Below are positions 43,567 to 52,672 of a stretch of 64,000 nucleotides of DNA, piece by piece. Positions within the stretch are counted from its first letter, which is position 1. The number at the start of each line of letters is the position of its first letter. The notes below the pieces were generated by a model. The model was not told the DNA's origin. It searched no databases and worked only from the letters and a program-made list of their open reading frames with translations. This stretch comes from Streptomyces paradoxus (lineage in GTDB: Bacteria; Actinomycetota; Actinomycetes; Streptomycetales; Streptomycetaceae), in NCBI RefSeq assembly GCF_014202475.1, contig NZ_JACHGV010000015.1, forward strand, positions 62,001 through 126,000, written 5' to 3'. Position numbers and translations under genes: made by a program.

Positions 43567-46241
43567 GAGACGTGTTCCTTCGGTCGGGCCGTCTCGGTCT
43601 CACTGGAGGCCTGCGCGGTGCTCGCGCTCGTACGGCGGCCCGGTGTGGTGGCGATGGAGGTGGTGATCCGCTCGATGCGGGGGATGACGGCCTTGACCCG
43701 GCCCGTGTTCTGCCGCGGGCAGGCCAGCAGGAACTCCCCTTCGCGTCCGCGCTGCCCGACGGGGGACAGGCCAGTGGTCACCAGCCGCAGCAGCTCGCCG
43801 TCGTTCGGGTCGAGCCCGACGAACTCCAGGCCGCGCCGGGCGCGTCCACGGTCGGTCGTGCGGGCGAGCGCCCGATAGGCCATCAGCCCGCGGTCGGGGC
43901 CGAGTTCCTCGGCGTCGTGAGAGGCAGCGAGCAAGCCGGCGCCATGCTTGCGCCCGTCATGGAGGATCTCGTGCACCAGCGCGGTGCCCTCGGCCGACGA
44001 GGTGAGCCAGTACAGCTCGTCGGCGACGACCGCGGTGAACCGCTCGGGGTCCTCGAAAGCGGTCTGCCTGGCGAGCGCCGCGATCAGGTAGAGCACGGCG
44101 CGCCCGATCAGGGCCTCCAGCGGCTGCTGGTGCAGCACCTCCGGATTGTCGAACGCGGCCTTGGGCGGCAGCTTCAGACCAGCGGTCGTGATCACGATCA
44201 TGTCGGAGGTACTGGAGGCGTCCAGCCGCACCGGGGGCAGGGTGGGGTCGAACACCATGCGGGCCAGTGAGTTGGTGGCCACCACGCGGACGAGGCCGGC
44301 GAGCGCGGACGCCGCGTCCTGCCGCTTGCCCACCTCGGTCGTGGCCATCTCCTCCAGGACCTCGAGCACGCGGCTCATGGAGGGGGCGTCGCTGGCGGCT
44401 GCCTTCTCGACGGCGTGGTGCAGGACCTCGCCGTTGGTGCTCATCGGGCCGATGCCGAGCTGCAGGGTCAGGTAGGACAGGGCGTAGTGGCGGCCTTCGG
44501 GTCCGTCGAACATGCGAAGCGGGTCGATGGACACCTCGGCCTGGGCGGCGTCGATGATCTGGACGCGGCCCTTGGCGGCGGTGCGGGCGAAGGTTGCCCA
44601 CTCACGTACGGGGGTGCGGTCGATGCAGATCGCGCAGCCGCCGCGCGCCCACACCGCCTCCGCGATCAGCTTCTGCAGGACGCTCTTCCCGGCCCCCAGA
44701 TCACCGACGATGCCCAGGGACGCGGACGCGTCGTGCTTCGGAGCGTCCGCGACGTTGATCATGACGGGGCGGGTCGTGCCGCTGTCCAGGTCGATGCCGA
44801 GGAACATGCCGTTGGGGTCACCGACCTCACCGATGGTGAAAGCGCCGCCCAACGCCCAGTCCTCGGAGACCTGGTGCTGCGTGAACTCGCGCACCACTCC
44901 AGGCCGTGCGGTGCCCGGCAGCCCGAGCAGGAACAGCGCCTCCTGCAGCCCGGCCGGGCGCACGGCTCGGTAGTCGGCGCCGCCGAGCAGCGAGGCCAGG
45001 GCCCGCGCGCGGGCGTCGCAGAGCGCGGCGGTCGGCCCCCACACGGTCAGCACGGTCACGGACTGCACCTCGACCTCGACCGAGGTGCGCGACAGACGGG
45101 CGTCGAGCTCGCCCAGGTCGCGGGCGGCGTCGGTGAGCGAGGCGGGCATGCCGGTCGGCCGGGCGTCGTACTGGTCGGCCTGGTCGACGAGTTCGTTGCG
45201 CTTGCGCCGCACCTGATCGCGGGCCTTCTCCGCAGGCACGAGCGTGAGGTCGACGGTGTAGTCGACGGGAAAATCGAGTGTCTCCAGCTGGGCGAACAGA
45301 TCGGCGGCATCGGCGCTGACCGCGGGCGGGCACTCGGCGAGCGCCAGCTGCGCCTGGTAGCCGGTGCCGGCGTCGGATTCGATCTGCAGCCACCGCCTGC
45401 GCAGCGGGGAAGCCGTCTTGACCCGCCACCAGGCCTTGCGTCCGGACCGGGTGAGCTGGTCGGCGCTCTTGAGCTCGTCGACGTCGTCGAGGTCTGGGTC
45501 GATGCCGCCCTCCTGGAGGCGGGCCTGCCCGAGATCGGCGTAGCTGGGGGAGTGCAGCACTCCCTCGCGTACCTGCCCGCCGTACAGCTCGCTGCTTTCG
45601 GCTTCTGCCAGCAGCGGCTCGTCCAGTCCGCGGTGCAGAGCGTGCTGGACCATCCATACGACTTCCGCCGGACGGGCGGGGCGGAACGCGACGCCGCCGG
45701 CGAGCGCGGCCTCCACCCGCGAGGCCTGCTCCTGATACGCGGTCACTTCCCGCCGCGCTACCGGCGTCGGCCGTATGCCCAGCGTCGGGGCGATCTCCGC
45801 CCACATCGCTCCGAACTGAGCGGCCATCTGCAGGCCGGCGCCCTCGGTCTGGAGCGGGGCCGCCAGCCACAGGGTGCGGCGGTGCATCTCCTGCCCGTCC
45901 AGCAGATCCAGCGTGGCCTCGACGTTCTCCACCCACGGGTGCGTCTGGCCCGACGGAGTGTCGGAGGGTTCGATCCCCTCGATCATGCGCAGCGCAACTT
46001 CCCCCGGATCGACCCGGGCGCACAGACCGAACAGCCGCGGTGCCCCGGACAGCGACCGCACCAGATGAGTGATCTTGGCGAGCTGTTCTTCCCGTACGGC
46101 GGCCGGCACATAGGTGCCCTGCACGCTCTCCTCGTTGCGGCCGTGCTCGTCCGGCCCCGGGTGCAGCCGGTACACGGCCCACACACTGCCGTGCGTCGAC
46201 CACACCAGATGCCCGGCGATATGACGGATCGGCACCCTCAC
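43563..46241 (-). CDS. VirB4-like conjugation ATPase
   Basis: An 892-residue protein. The GTG at 46241 overlaps the upstream stop; upstream codons are shadow. A soluble N-terminal half is followed by the motor with Walker A GDLGAGKS (513-520), a DELYWL motif near 760-765 and a late GREGEFLLACPRQNTGRVKAVIPRIERI. VirB4/TraE ATPases are the most conserved T4SS component and energise assembly and transfer. The operon context is consistent. Confidence 0.88.
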   Translation of the reverse strand: MRVPIRHIAGHLVWSTHGSVWAVYRLHPGPDEHGRNEESVQGTYVPAAVREEQLAKITHLVRSLSGAPRLFGLCARVDPGEVALRMIEGIEPSDTPSGQTHPWVENVEATLDLLDGQEMHRRTLWLAAPLQTEGAGLQMAAQFGAMWAEIAPTLGIRPTPVARREVTAYQEQASRVEAALAGGVAFRPARPAEVVWMVQHALHRGLDEPLLAEAESSELYGGQVREGVLHSPSYADLGQARLQEGGIDPDLDDVDELKSADQLTRSGRKAWWRVKTASPLRRRWLQIESDAGTGYQAQLALAECPPAVSADAADLFAQLETLDFPVDYTVDLTLVPAEKARDQVRRKRNELVDQADQYDARPTGMPASLTDAARDLGELDARLSRTSVEVEVQSVTVLTVWGPTAALCDARARALASLLGGADYRAVRPAGLQEALFLLGLPGTARPGVVREFTQHQVSEDWALGGAFTIGEVGDPNGMFLGIDLDSGTTRPVMINVADAPKHDASASLGIVGDLGAGKSVLQKLIAEAVWARGGCAICIDRTPVREWATFARTAAKGRVQIIDAAQAEVSIDPLRMFDGPEGRHYALSYLTLQLGIGPMSTNGEVLHHAVEKAAASDAPSMSRVLEVLEEMATTEVGKRQDAASALAGLVRVVATNSLARMVFDPTLPPVRLDASSTSDMIVITTAGLKLPPKAAFDNPEVLHQQPLEALIGRAVLYLIAALARQTAFEDPERFTAVVADELYWLTSSAEGTALVHEILHDGRKHGAGLLAASHDAEELGPDRGLMAYRALARTTDRGRARRGLEFVGLDPNDGELLRLVTTGLSPVGQRGREGEFLLACPRQNTGRVKAVIPRIERITTSIATTPGRRTSASTAQASSETETARPKEHVS

Positions 46242-46807
46242 CGCGCACCCCCCTGTTCGGCGCGCGCAAGCAACCGCTGCACACCCGACACCGGCCGAAC
46301 CGGCTGAGCGCCGACTGCCGCCGGGCGACCGCCCGACCGCGACCGTGCCGCCTCCCGGTGCGCCGTACGCTCGGCGGCTCGCGGCCGCGGAGCCGCACTG
46401 ATCGCCGGAGCCGGGGCATTGCCCTCGACGACGAAGCCACCGGTCAGGGTGCGGGCGGCGTGGTCGCGGGCTGCACGGCCGCCGATCCGGCCCCCGCGCG
46501 GCTGCCAGCACAGCAGCAGCCAGCCCAGGGCCGCCTGGAGCGGGGCACGTCCTTTGATCTTCGGACGGCGCACCGCCCATATGCCCAGCAGCCAGGCAGC
46601 GATGGGAACGGGCCCCATCCACGACCACCACGGAATCGTCTTGACCAGAAGGAAGCCCCCGGCGACGGCGAGGAGGATCTGCGCGGGCGTGAACGGGCCG
46701 AGAGGGATACGCCAGTCGGCGACCTTGCCCAGCACCCACGGGTGGCGGCGGGCCGAGGTGTAGAAGCGGCCCATTCGCACGGAGGCGGTCGCGGCGGCGG
46801 CACTCAC
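46238..46807 (-). CDS. VirB3/PrgI-like small membrane protein
   Basis: A 189-residue protein from GTG 46807 (GGAGG upstream; overlaps the preceding stop as GTGA). Two adjacent membrane helices (about 45-65 and 70-90) sit in the N-terminal half, and the C-terminal half is an Ala/Arg-rich cytoplasmic tail. A two-helix protein immediately before VirB4 fits the VirB3/PrgI position. Confidence 0.65.
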   Translation of the reverse strand: MSAAAATASVRMGRFYTSARRHPWVLGKVADWRIPLGPFTPAQILLAVAGGFLLVKTIPWWSWMGPVPIAAWLLGIWAVRRPKIKGRAPLQAALGWLLLCWQPRGGRIGGRAARDHAARTLTGGFVVEGNAPAPAISAAPRPRAAERTAHREAARSRSGGRPAAVGAQPVRPVSGVQRLLARAEQGGAR

Positions 46808-47136
46808 AGCCAACCTCCGACGCCTGCGGAGTGATCACGGCCAGCCGGAGGATCGCCCTGCACGATGCCGGGAACGGCGGGCGCCGACTTCGACGGGTTC
46901 TTGACCTCGTCCTCGAACATGTCGGCCAGGTCGTTGCGCGAGTTGTACAGGCCGAGCGCGATCACCATCAGGAGCAGCGCGCCGATCCCGGCCTTCAGCG
47001 AGAACTTCTGGATCATGATCACGACGACCAGCACGAGCAGACCGGCCTGCAGGCCCTTGGTCGCCCAGTTCTCGAACATCGTGATCCACGAGTCGCCAAG
47101 GTCGTCGAGCTTCCCAGCGAGCAGCACACCGGTCAT
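46804..47136 (-). CDS. Small membrane protein of T4SS operon
   Basis: A 110-residue protein starting at ATG 47136, which overlaps the upstream stop. It has two hydrophobic stretches (GLQAGLLVLVVVIMI, about 30-45; AGIGALLLMVIALGLY, about 51-67) and a charged tail. It is VirB2-like in size and hydrophobicity, but no processing site is obvious. Confidence 0.55.
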   Translation of the reverse strand: MTGVLLAGKLDDLGDSWITMFENWATKGLQAGLLVLVVVIMIQKFSLKAGIGALLLMVIALGLYNSRNDLADMFEDEVKNPSKSAPAVPGIVQGDPPAGRDHSAGVGGWL

Positions 47137-48065
47137 GACCGGGCACCCCCCGCCTGCGCGGCACCGGACTCCAGCCCGGCGACTTCCCAGCGGCCCGAGC
47201 GGGCCTTGAGCGTCAGCTCGTACGCCAGCGGCCACCGCCCCGCACTGTCGCGGGCCTCGACCTCGGCCATCACCCGCACCCGGGTCCCGTCCGCCGGGAC
47301 GGACTCGGCTGCCGCCTCCTGATCGGCGGCAAGCAACTGCTGGACCTTGACCGTCTGGTACGGGGCGGGGGAGACGGGCGACACACTCACGCCGGGCGCG
47401 AGGTAACGGTCGACCTCACCGGCACCCGCCAGATACGCGGCGAGGAACTCCCCAGCCGCGGACGACACCTCGCTGTCCGTCGGGACAGTCACCGTGTACG
47501 GCGACCGAGCCCCCTCGGCGCGGGCCGGGCCGGCCACCACCCCGGGGGCCCCGGACACGGTGAACGAGGCGCCAACTGAGTCGGCGACGACCGGCACCGC
47601 GAAGTAGCGCACCGAGCCGTCGGCGTACTGCGCAGCCAGCGTCACCGACCACGCCTTGCCGGTCTGCTGCGCACTGCGCACCGCCACGACTGACTCCGGC
47701 TCGGGCTGCGCCTCCGAAGCCTCGGGAAGATCAACGTCCGGACCCATCGACTGCGCAAGCCGGGCCTGCGCAGTGCTCTCGGCGCCCGAGCGGCTGCGCA
47801 GCCACGCGTCGAGGAACACCGTGGCGTACCCGGCCGGGCTGGCCGGCACGGCCGTCTTCACTGTGGTCGGCTTCGTCGCGGGGGCAGCACGGACCACGGT
47901 CGCGGGGGTGGCCACGGTGACGGCCAGCGCGATGGGGCCCGCCGCCACCGCGGCCCACACACCCAGATGGCCCAGGCGGACCCGGCGCCGCATCTGCTGC
48001 AGCCGAGCCCCCGCAGCGGTCGGAGGAGCAGCGTGCTTCTCCGCTGCCTGCTTGGCAGGAGACAT
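47133..48065 (-). CDS. TcpC/VirB8-like conjugation protein
   Basis: A 310-residue protein. I use ATG 48065 (GGGAG 7 nt upstream) rather than 48083. One membrane helix (about 28-58) separates a basic cytoplasmic tail from two beta-rich NTF2-like domains, the layout of TcpC, the VirB8 relative of Gram-positive conjugative elements. It is the first gene of the leftward T4SS operon, which overlaps codon by codon to the TraG-like gene. Confidence 0.78.
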   Translation of the reverse strand: MSPAKQAAEKHAAPPTAAGARLQQMRRRVRLGHLGVWAAVAAGPIALAVTVATPATVVRAAPATKPTTVKTAVPASPAGYATVFLDAWLRSRSGAESTAQARLAQSMGPDVDLPEASEAQPEPESVVAVRSAQQTGKAWSVTLAAQYADGSVRYFAVPVVADSVGASFTVSGAPGVVAGPARAEGARSPYTVTVPTDSEVSSAAGEFLAAYLAGAGEVDRYLAPGVSVSPVSPAPYQTVKVQQLLAADQEAAAESVPADGTRVRVMAEVEARDSAGRWPLAYELTLKARSGRWEVAGLESGAAQAGGARS

Positions 48066-48126
48066 TCCAAACTCCCAGGTCATAGCGAGTTGTTGCTTCT
48101 GACCCGAGACAACCCGTCGACCCCGA

Positions 48127-48221
48127 CCCGACCACCGACCACGAAGGCCCGACCACGATCACGAAGGGGACACAAGCCCGTGGTCGGGCCCATGGTCGCC
48201 CCGACCACAGACCCGACCACG
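48127..48221. repeat. CCCGACCAC repeat cluster
   Basis: Seven copies of CCCGACCAC(G) or near-copies, two of them inverted (48179-48188 and a weaker 48191-48200), lie within about 95 bp upstream of the T4SS operon. The same word recurs at 51008-51036. It could be an iteron, a transfer-recognition sequence or an operator array. Confidence 0.65.
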
Positions 48222-48422
48222 ACATTTCGCACCCCACGGAGCCCCGCTCCGACACGGCGGATCGCACGCCGATCGGGGCGGCCGGCGCCAAGTGCGCGCC
48301 GTATGAAGCCTGCGGGCGCGCAGCCCCCGGACTTCCGCACTGGGGGCTGCGCAGCGGCAGGCGGATGCGCAGCCGGACCCCGAGGAGCCCGGGCGGGGCT
48401 GCGCACTCACACGCGCAAGTCG

Positions 48423-48509
48423 ATTGCGCACGATCCGCGACCCGGTGCGCAACGTGTGCGCAACGGCCCGCCCGCGACTGCGCAGGCGGCAGTGCGCACT
48501 GATTGCGCA
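48423..48509. repeat. ATTGCGCA / TGCGCAA cluster B
   Basis: ATTGCGCA at 48423-48430 and 48502-48509, plus TGCGCAA at 48446-48452 and 48457-48463, and several looser TGCGCA words between. It sits upstream of both the T4SS operon and the small gene at 48582. The stretch 48066-48581 otherwise holds no gene. Confidence 0.6.
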
Positions 48510-48581
48510 GCCGGGATCGGACCGTCATTCAACGCGGGCCGCGGAGCACAGCGGGTAGCCAGACCGCTGAAGCGGGCGGCC

Positions 48582-48803
48582 TCATTCCGTCCCGGAGTCC
48601 CCAAGGAGGGCGTCGCGGATCGAGGAAGCCACAACACGGAACGTTCCGGAGAATGCTCCGCCGATCGCAGCCAGGCCAGCCTTCTTCGCGAAGTCCTTCC
48701 GCTCCGAGGCCTTGTCCCCGGCCTCCTGCGAGGGCTGTGCCGGACGCCCACTGACCGCTGCGCCGGACGGATCCGGCCTGGGGATGCCCTGCTTGTTACT
48801 CAC
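48582..48803 (-). CDS. 73-aa small protein with hydrophobic C-terminus
   Basis: GTG 48803 with GGAGGAG upstream. A Pro/Ser/Asp-rich N-terminus is followed by an amphipathic to hydrophobic AKKAGLAAIGGAFSGTFRVVASSIRDALLG (about 38-67). It is too weak for a sure membrane helix, perhaps peripheral. It stands alone between operator clusters and the IS element. Function unknown. Confidence 0.5.
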   Translation of the reverse strand: MSNKQGIPRPDPSGAAVSGRPAQPSQEAGDKASERKDFAKKAGLAAIGGAFSGTFRVVASSIRDALLGDSGTE

Positions 48804-49060
48804 TGCTCCTCCAAGAGCTGTATCGGAAAGGTGCGCCGTACCGGAACGGGACGGTGAAGAGGACGATGGAGAACCCAAGGGTTAGCCCCGCAACTCGACG
48901 TATCGAGGTGCACGTTCAGAGGAAGCACCGACCCCTTCGCGAGGCCCGCCCACGACCCACCACTCGTCCATGGCGGCTTCCGTCCGTTCCAGGGATCTCC
49001 CTCGGTGCCCCGACGGCCAGGCACGGAAAAGCCCCTGCCGATGTGGACGCTGTTGGTAAA

Positions 49061-49093
49061 TCCGCCCCGCTGGATCTCATCCAGCGGGGCGGA
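49061..49093 (-). terminator. Terminator at transposase 3' end
   Basis: A perfect 15-bp stem (TCCGCCCCGCTGGAT at 49061-49075, complement at 49079-49093) with a 3-nt loop overlaps the transposase stop codon. On the minus strand it is followed by TTTACC. Confidence 0.6.
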
Positions 49094-50723
49094 ATGCTGC
49101 GAAGGGGGAGACGCGGGTGCGGGCGAGTTGTCTGCCGGTGAGCCAGGCATCGATGCGGGCGAGGTTGATGGCGGCGCCGGTGAAGTGGTGCTGCAACCGG
49201 GTTTTGGTGAGGCCGCGGTAGCGGGATCTGCGCAGGCCGAACGCCTGGACGCCCTGTGAGATGGTGCCCTCGACGCCGGCGCGGTGTCCGTAGCGGCGGC
49301 GCCAACGGTCGGTGTCCTGCTCGATACGGGCCTGTTGAAGGATGTCGTGCTCGGCCTTCGGCCTCAGGGTCAGATTGCGACCGGTCCTGGAGCTGGTGCA
49401 CGAGGTCCGCAGTTCGCAGGGGCCGCAGTGCCGGGCGGCGAACCGGACCCGGGTGACCGGGGTGCCCCGATGACTCTGGTCCTCCCGCCAGACGACGTTG
49501 GTCTGTCCGCCGGGGCAGACGGCCCGGCGCTGGTCCCAGTCGATGGTGAAACGGGTGTTGTCGAAGATGTCTCCGCTCGTCTGTCCCTTCACGGTGGTGG
49601 ACTTGACCGGGCCGACCAGTTCAATGCCGTGATCGCGGCGGGCGTGGTGGATCTGTTCGGCGTCGACGTATCCAGCGTCCACAAGGTGCTCGTCCGGCAA
49701 CAGGCCGCGTTCGGCCAGGGCGGCATGGATGTCCTCCAGGACGGCATCGTCGTTGACCGGTGCCGGGGTGGTGTGGATATGGGTGATCTGGTGTGGAGCG
49801 TCGGGCTCGCAGGTCTCACTGAGGTGAACCTTGTAGCCGGACCAGCCCAGATCCCGCTTCGCACCGGTCCGCGCCTCGGGCTCATGCGGGGTGCGTAAGC
49901 GGATCAGGCCGGGCGGGGTGTTCTTCGGCTCCCGCCAGCTCACGACGTCCTCGATGCGCTGGAACTGCTGCACCCATGTCCGGCGCAGGAACTCCACCGC
50001 GGGCAGGACCCGCAGGCCGGGCGGTGCCTCCTGCGACCAGACCTCTTCCAGCAGCACCATGCCATCGGCCCCGCACTGGTCGCCGTGCTCGACCCGGGCC
50101 GCCCACCGGGAGGGGAAACGACTGTCCTCCGGCCGGGCCGAGTGGCGGTCGAACCACTCCGGTGCCGCCAGTGTCGCAAGCTAGTCCCCGGCCGCCTCGG
50201 CAACCTCGTTCAGCGCGGCCCGCAAGGTCTCGACCACGAACTCCAGCCGGTTCAAGTCCCTGGTCGCGGCCAGCACATGCGTGGCGTCCGTGCGCTGCCG
50301 CTTGCCCGCCTTCACCAGCCCGGCCTCCCCGGCAGCGGTCACCACCGCGTCGAACAAAGCGCGATCCGCATCCGCCTCCACCAGCCGGGCCCGGAACTCG
50401 CTGAGTACGGAGAAGTCGAAGCCGGTATCGGTCAGCTCCAGCGACAGGGCGTACTTCCAGTCCAGACGCGAGCGGACCGCGTGCGCGGCCTGCCGGTCGG
50501 TCAGGCCCTCGGCGAACTGCAACACCGACACCAGCGCCAACCGGGCCGGCGAGATCACCGGCCGCCCCCGCGCCGGGAACAGCTCCTCAAAGTCGGCGTC
50601 GGCGAAGACCGGCCCGAGCACATCCCGAATCCGCATCGCCAGACAGCCCTTCGGGAACACTGCGCGAGCCACCCGCGCGGTCTCCTCCGGGATCTCCGCC
50701 AAATCCACCCCGCGCAACGACAC
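49077..50723 (-). pseudogene. IS1182-family transposase with internal stop
   Basis: Residues 1-180 (from ATG 50723) contain the N-terminal domain (FPARGRPVISPARLALVSVLQFAEGLTDRQAAHAVRSRLDWKYAL). At 50181-50183 there is an in-frame TAG where GDWLATLAAPEW is expected, so a TGG-to-TAG change is likely. The same frame goes on to 49077 with HLVDAGYVDAEQIHHARR and CGPCELRTSCT, the DDE and zinc-like regions of IS1182 transposases. A restart near 50060 is possible but would lack the N-terminal domain. Confidence 0.8.
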
Positions 50724-50833
50724 GAACCCACCCCAGAAAACACGACGACGGCCTGCACAACCCCAACGGGGTCACACAGGCCGTCGTCACGCAGGCCCAG
50801 CACTTACCAACAGCGTCCGATGTGGCAGGGGCT

Positions 50834-51232
50834 CGCGTTGAGGCCAAGAGATCAGACCCGAGCCACCCATTCAATGGCGGGCGCGCAACACCTCGTGACA
50901 TGAGATGCGGCATGCACCGCGTCGGCCCAGACACACCTGAGCTGAACAACCCAGCGTCCTGCGGCCCTGCGCGACTACGCCGCGCGTGTGGCGCCTGACC
51001 GACGGCTGGTCGGGCCCGACCACGGACCCGACCACGGCAGCCCAGCGCGCATGTTGCCGGATCGTGATGGATGGTCGGGGGTTGTGGCCGCCGCCCTGGT
51101 CGGCGTCGACGGGTGAGCTGCCTGTATGCATCTCACGCACGTCCCCTTGACCGCAGGCACCGGCCGTCTCGCCTCCGTGAGCGGTGTGGGATGCCCCGGC
51201 TGCCGCGCGCACAGCGCACTTGCGGACGCGCG
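50834..51232. other. Gene-free region with repeats before candidate rep gene
   Basis: No convincing gene on either strand. It contains CCCGACCACG at 51015-51024 and 51027-51036 with an inverted TGGTCGGG at 51008-51014, and a looser copy near 51072. Together with the tandem winged-helix gene that follows, it resembles an iteron-bearing origin, which remains an inference. Confidence 0.45.
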
Positions 51233-52672
51233 ATGAACGGAGCACGGATCCGTCGCGGCTCGATGGCCGGCGACCAGTTCACCCAGATCGCCAACGGCTT
51301 GTTCCGCGACAACCGCCTCAGCTACAAGGCGAAAGGAATCTTCGGGTACATCAGCACCCACCAGGACGGCTGGCAGGTGACCGTCGCCGGCCTCGTCCGC
51401 TCCGGACCCGACGGACGGGACGCGGTACGCACCGGACTGCAGGAACTGGAAACCCACGGCTACCTGGTCCGCGAACGCTTGCGCCGTACGAACGGCACCC
51501 TCGGCGAGATCGTCTACTCCATCACCGACCACCCCACCTTCGTCGATGCCCTCATGGCAGACGCCGCCACAGCACTCCACGCGCCGTCGGCACCCAAGGA
51601 CGGCCGGGGCGACTACGGCAAGGGCATCCGCCGCGGCTCGATGGCCGGCGACCAGTTCACCCAGATCGCCAACGGCCTGTTCCGCGACAGCCGCATGTCC
51701 TTCAAGGCAAAGGGACTGTTCGGACTGATCAGCACCCACCGCGAGGGCTGGCACATGACGGTCGCGGACCTGGCCCGGCGCGGCCGCGAGGGCGTGGACG
51801 CAGTGACGACCGGCCTGGAGGAGCTTGCGCGCTACGGCTTCCTGCAGCGAGACCGCGACCGCAACCCCGACGGCACCCTCGGCTCGGCAATGTACGTCAT
51901 AACCGATCTGCCCGCCCTGCAAAACGCCAGGTCACAACCAGAGTCGGGAAATCCAGGACTGGATAACCCTACGTTGGCTGACCGCCCCACAAAGAACACC
52001 ATCAGTAAGAAGACCAACAAGCAGAAGACCAGTTCCGTCCCTCCGTGCGCCCGCGGTGAGCGCACGAGCGGCCGCCCGGCTGCGGCTGCGGCTGCGAAGG
52101 GGGCGGTTACGCCGGCGCCGCAGGATCTGGATCCGGGCACCCGGCTGCTGCTGTCGATCGGGTCGGCCCACCCTGAACTGCTGCTGCAGGAGAAGGCCTT
52201 GTACGACCAGGGCCGGGTCATGACCGCGATGCTGGACGCCGGCTGGAGCTCAGAGCAACTGCGCCACGTCATCACCAGTCGCCCACTGCCGAGCAGGATC
52301 CGCACGTCTGTCGATGCGATCGTCGCCGCCCGACTGCGCTCCGCTCAGCTCTACCCGCCTCCTGTTGCCTGCGTCGACGACGTCGACGAGGGCGAGGCCT
52401 CGTGGGCGGTACACCCCTCCACGACGTCCGCCGCCGCCCGCACGGTCGACCAGGCGATCACCTACCGGGCGCTCGTCGAATGCGCGGGCTGCGGCAGGCC
52501 CGGCACCGCCCCCGGTGAAGACCTCTGCCCGGCCTGCCTCGACTGGCCGCTGTGCCGCACCTGTCCCGGGCCGACTCCCCGCCGTGCTCACCCCGACGGC
52601 GACGGCCGCTGTGCCACCTGCACCTCCGCCCTGGCCGCAATGACCGACCTTCTGGAAGGGAGCACTTCATGA
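51233..52672 (+). CDS. Tandem winged-helix protein, candidate replication or regulatory protein
   Basis: A 479-residue protein (start ATG 51233; ATG 51262 is an alternative). Two copies of a wHTH domain, about residues 5-103 and 129-226, share RRGSMAGDQFTQIANGLFRD and YKAKGIFGYISTH-type segments; the DNA repeats are offset by 378 bp. A Lys/Ser-rich linker and a C-terminal helical region follow, ending in a zinc-like CAGCGRPG...CPAC...CRTC segment (about 420-450). Repeats upstream and paired wHTH domains suggest DNA binding at repeated sites. Replication initiator or transcription factor is not decided. The stop overlaps the next ATG. Confidence 0.6.
   Translation: MNGARIRRGSMAGDQFTQIANGLFRDNRLSYKAKGIFGYISTHQDGWQVTVAGLVRSGPDGRDAVRTGLQELETHGYLVRERLRRTNGTLGEIVYSITDHPTFVDALMADAATALHAPSAPKDGRGDYGKGIRRGSMAGDQFTQIANGLFRDSRMSFKAKGLFGLISTHREGWHMTVADLARRGREGVDAVTTGLEELARYGFLQRDRDRNPDGTLGSAMYVITDLPALQNARSQPESGNPGLDNPTLADRPTKNTISKKTNKQKTSSVPPCARGERTSGRPAAAAAAKGAVTPAPQDLDPGTRLLLSIGSAHPELLLQEKALYDQGRVMTAMLDAGWSSEQLRHVITSRPLPSRIRTSVDAIVAARLRSAQLYPPPVACVDDVDEGEASWAVHPSTTSAAARTVDQAITYRALVECAGCGRPGTAPGEDLCPACLDWPLCRTCPGPTPRRAHPDGDGRCATCTSALAAMTDLLEGSTS

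Larger units (their letters stand above)
49045..50818. mobile_element. IS1182-family insertion sequence
   Basis: A 1,774-bp element with 15-bp perfect terminal inverted repeats (GGACGCTGTTGGTAA at 49045-49059, complement at 50804-50818) and a 5-bp GATGT duplication at 49040-49044 and 50819-50823. It carries one transposase frame with an in-frame stop, so it is probably inactive. Closing the gap rebuilds a perfect hairpin (stems AGCCCCTGCC and GGCAGGGGCT around GATGT), so the element landed exactly in its loop. Confidence 0.8.
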
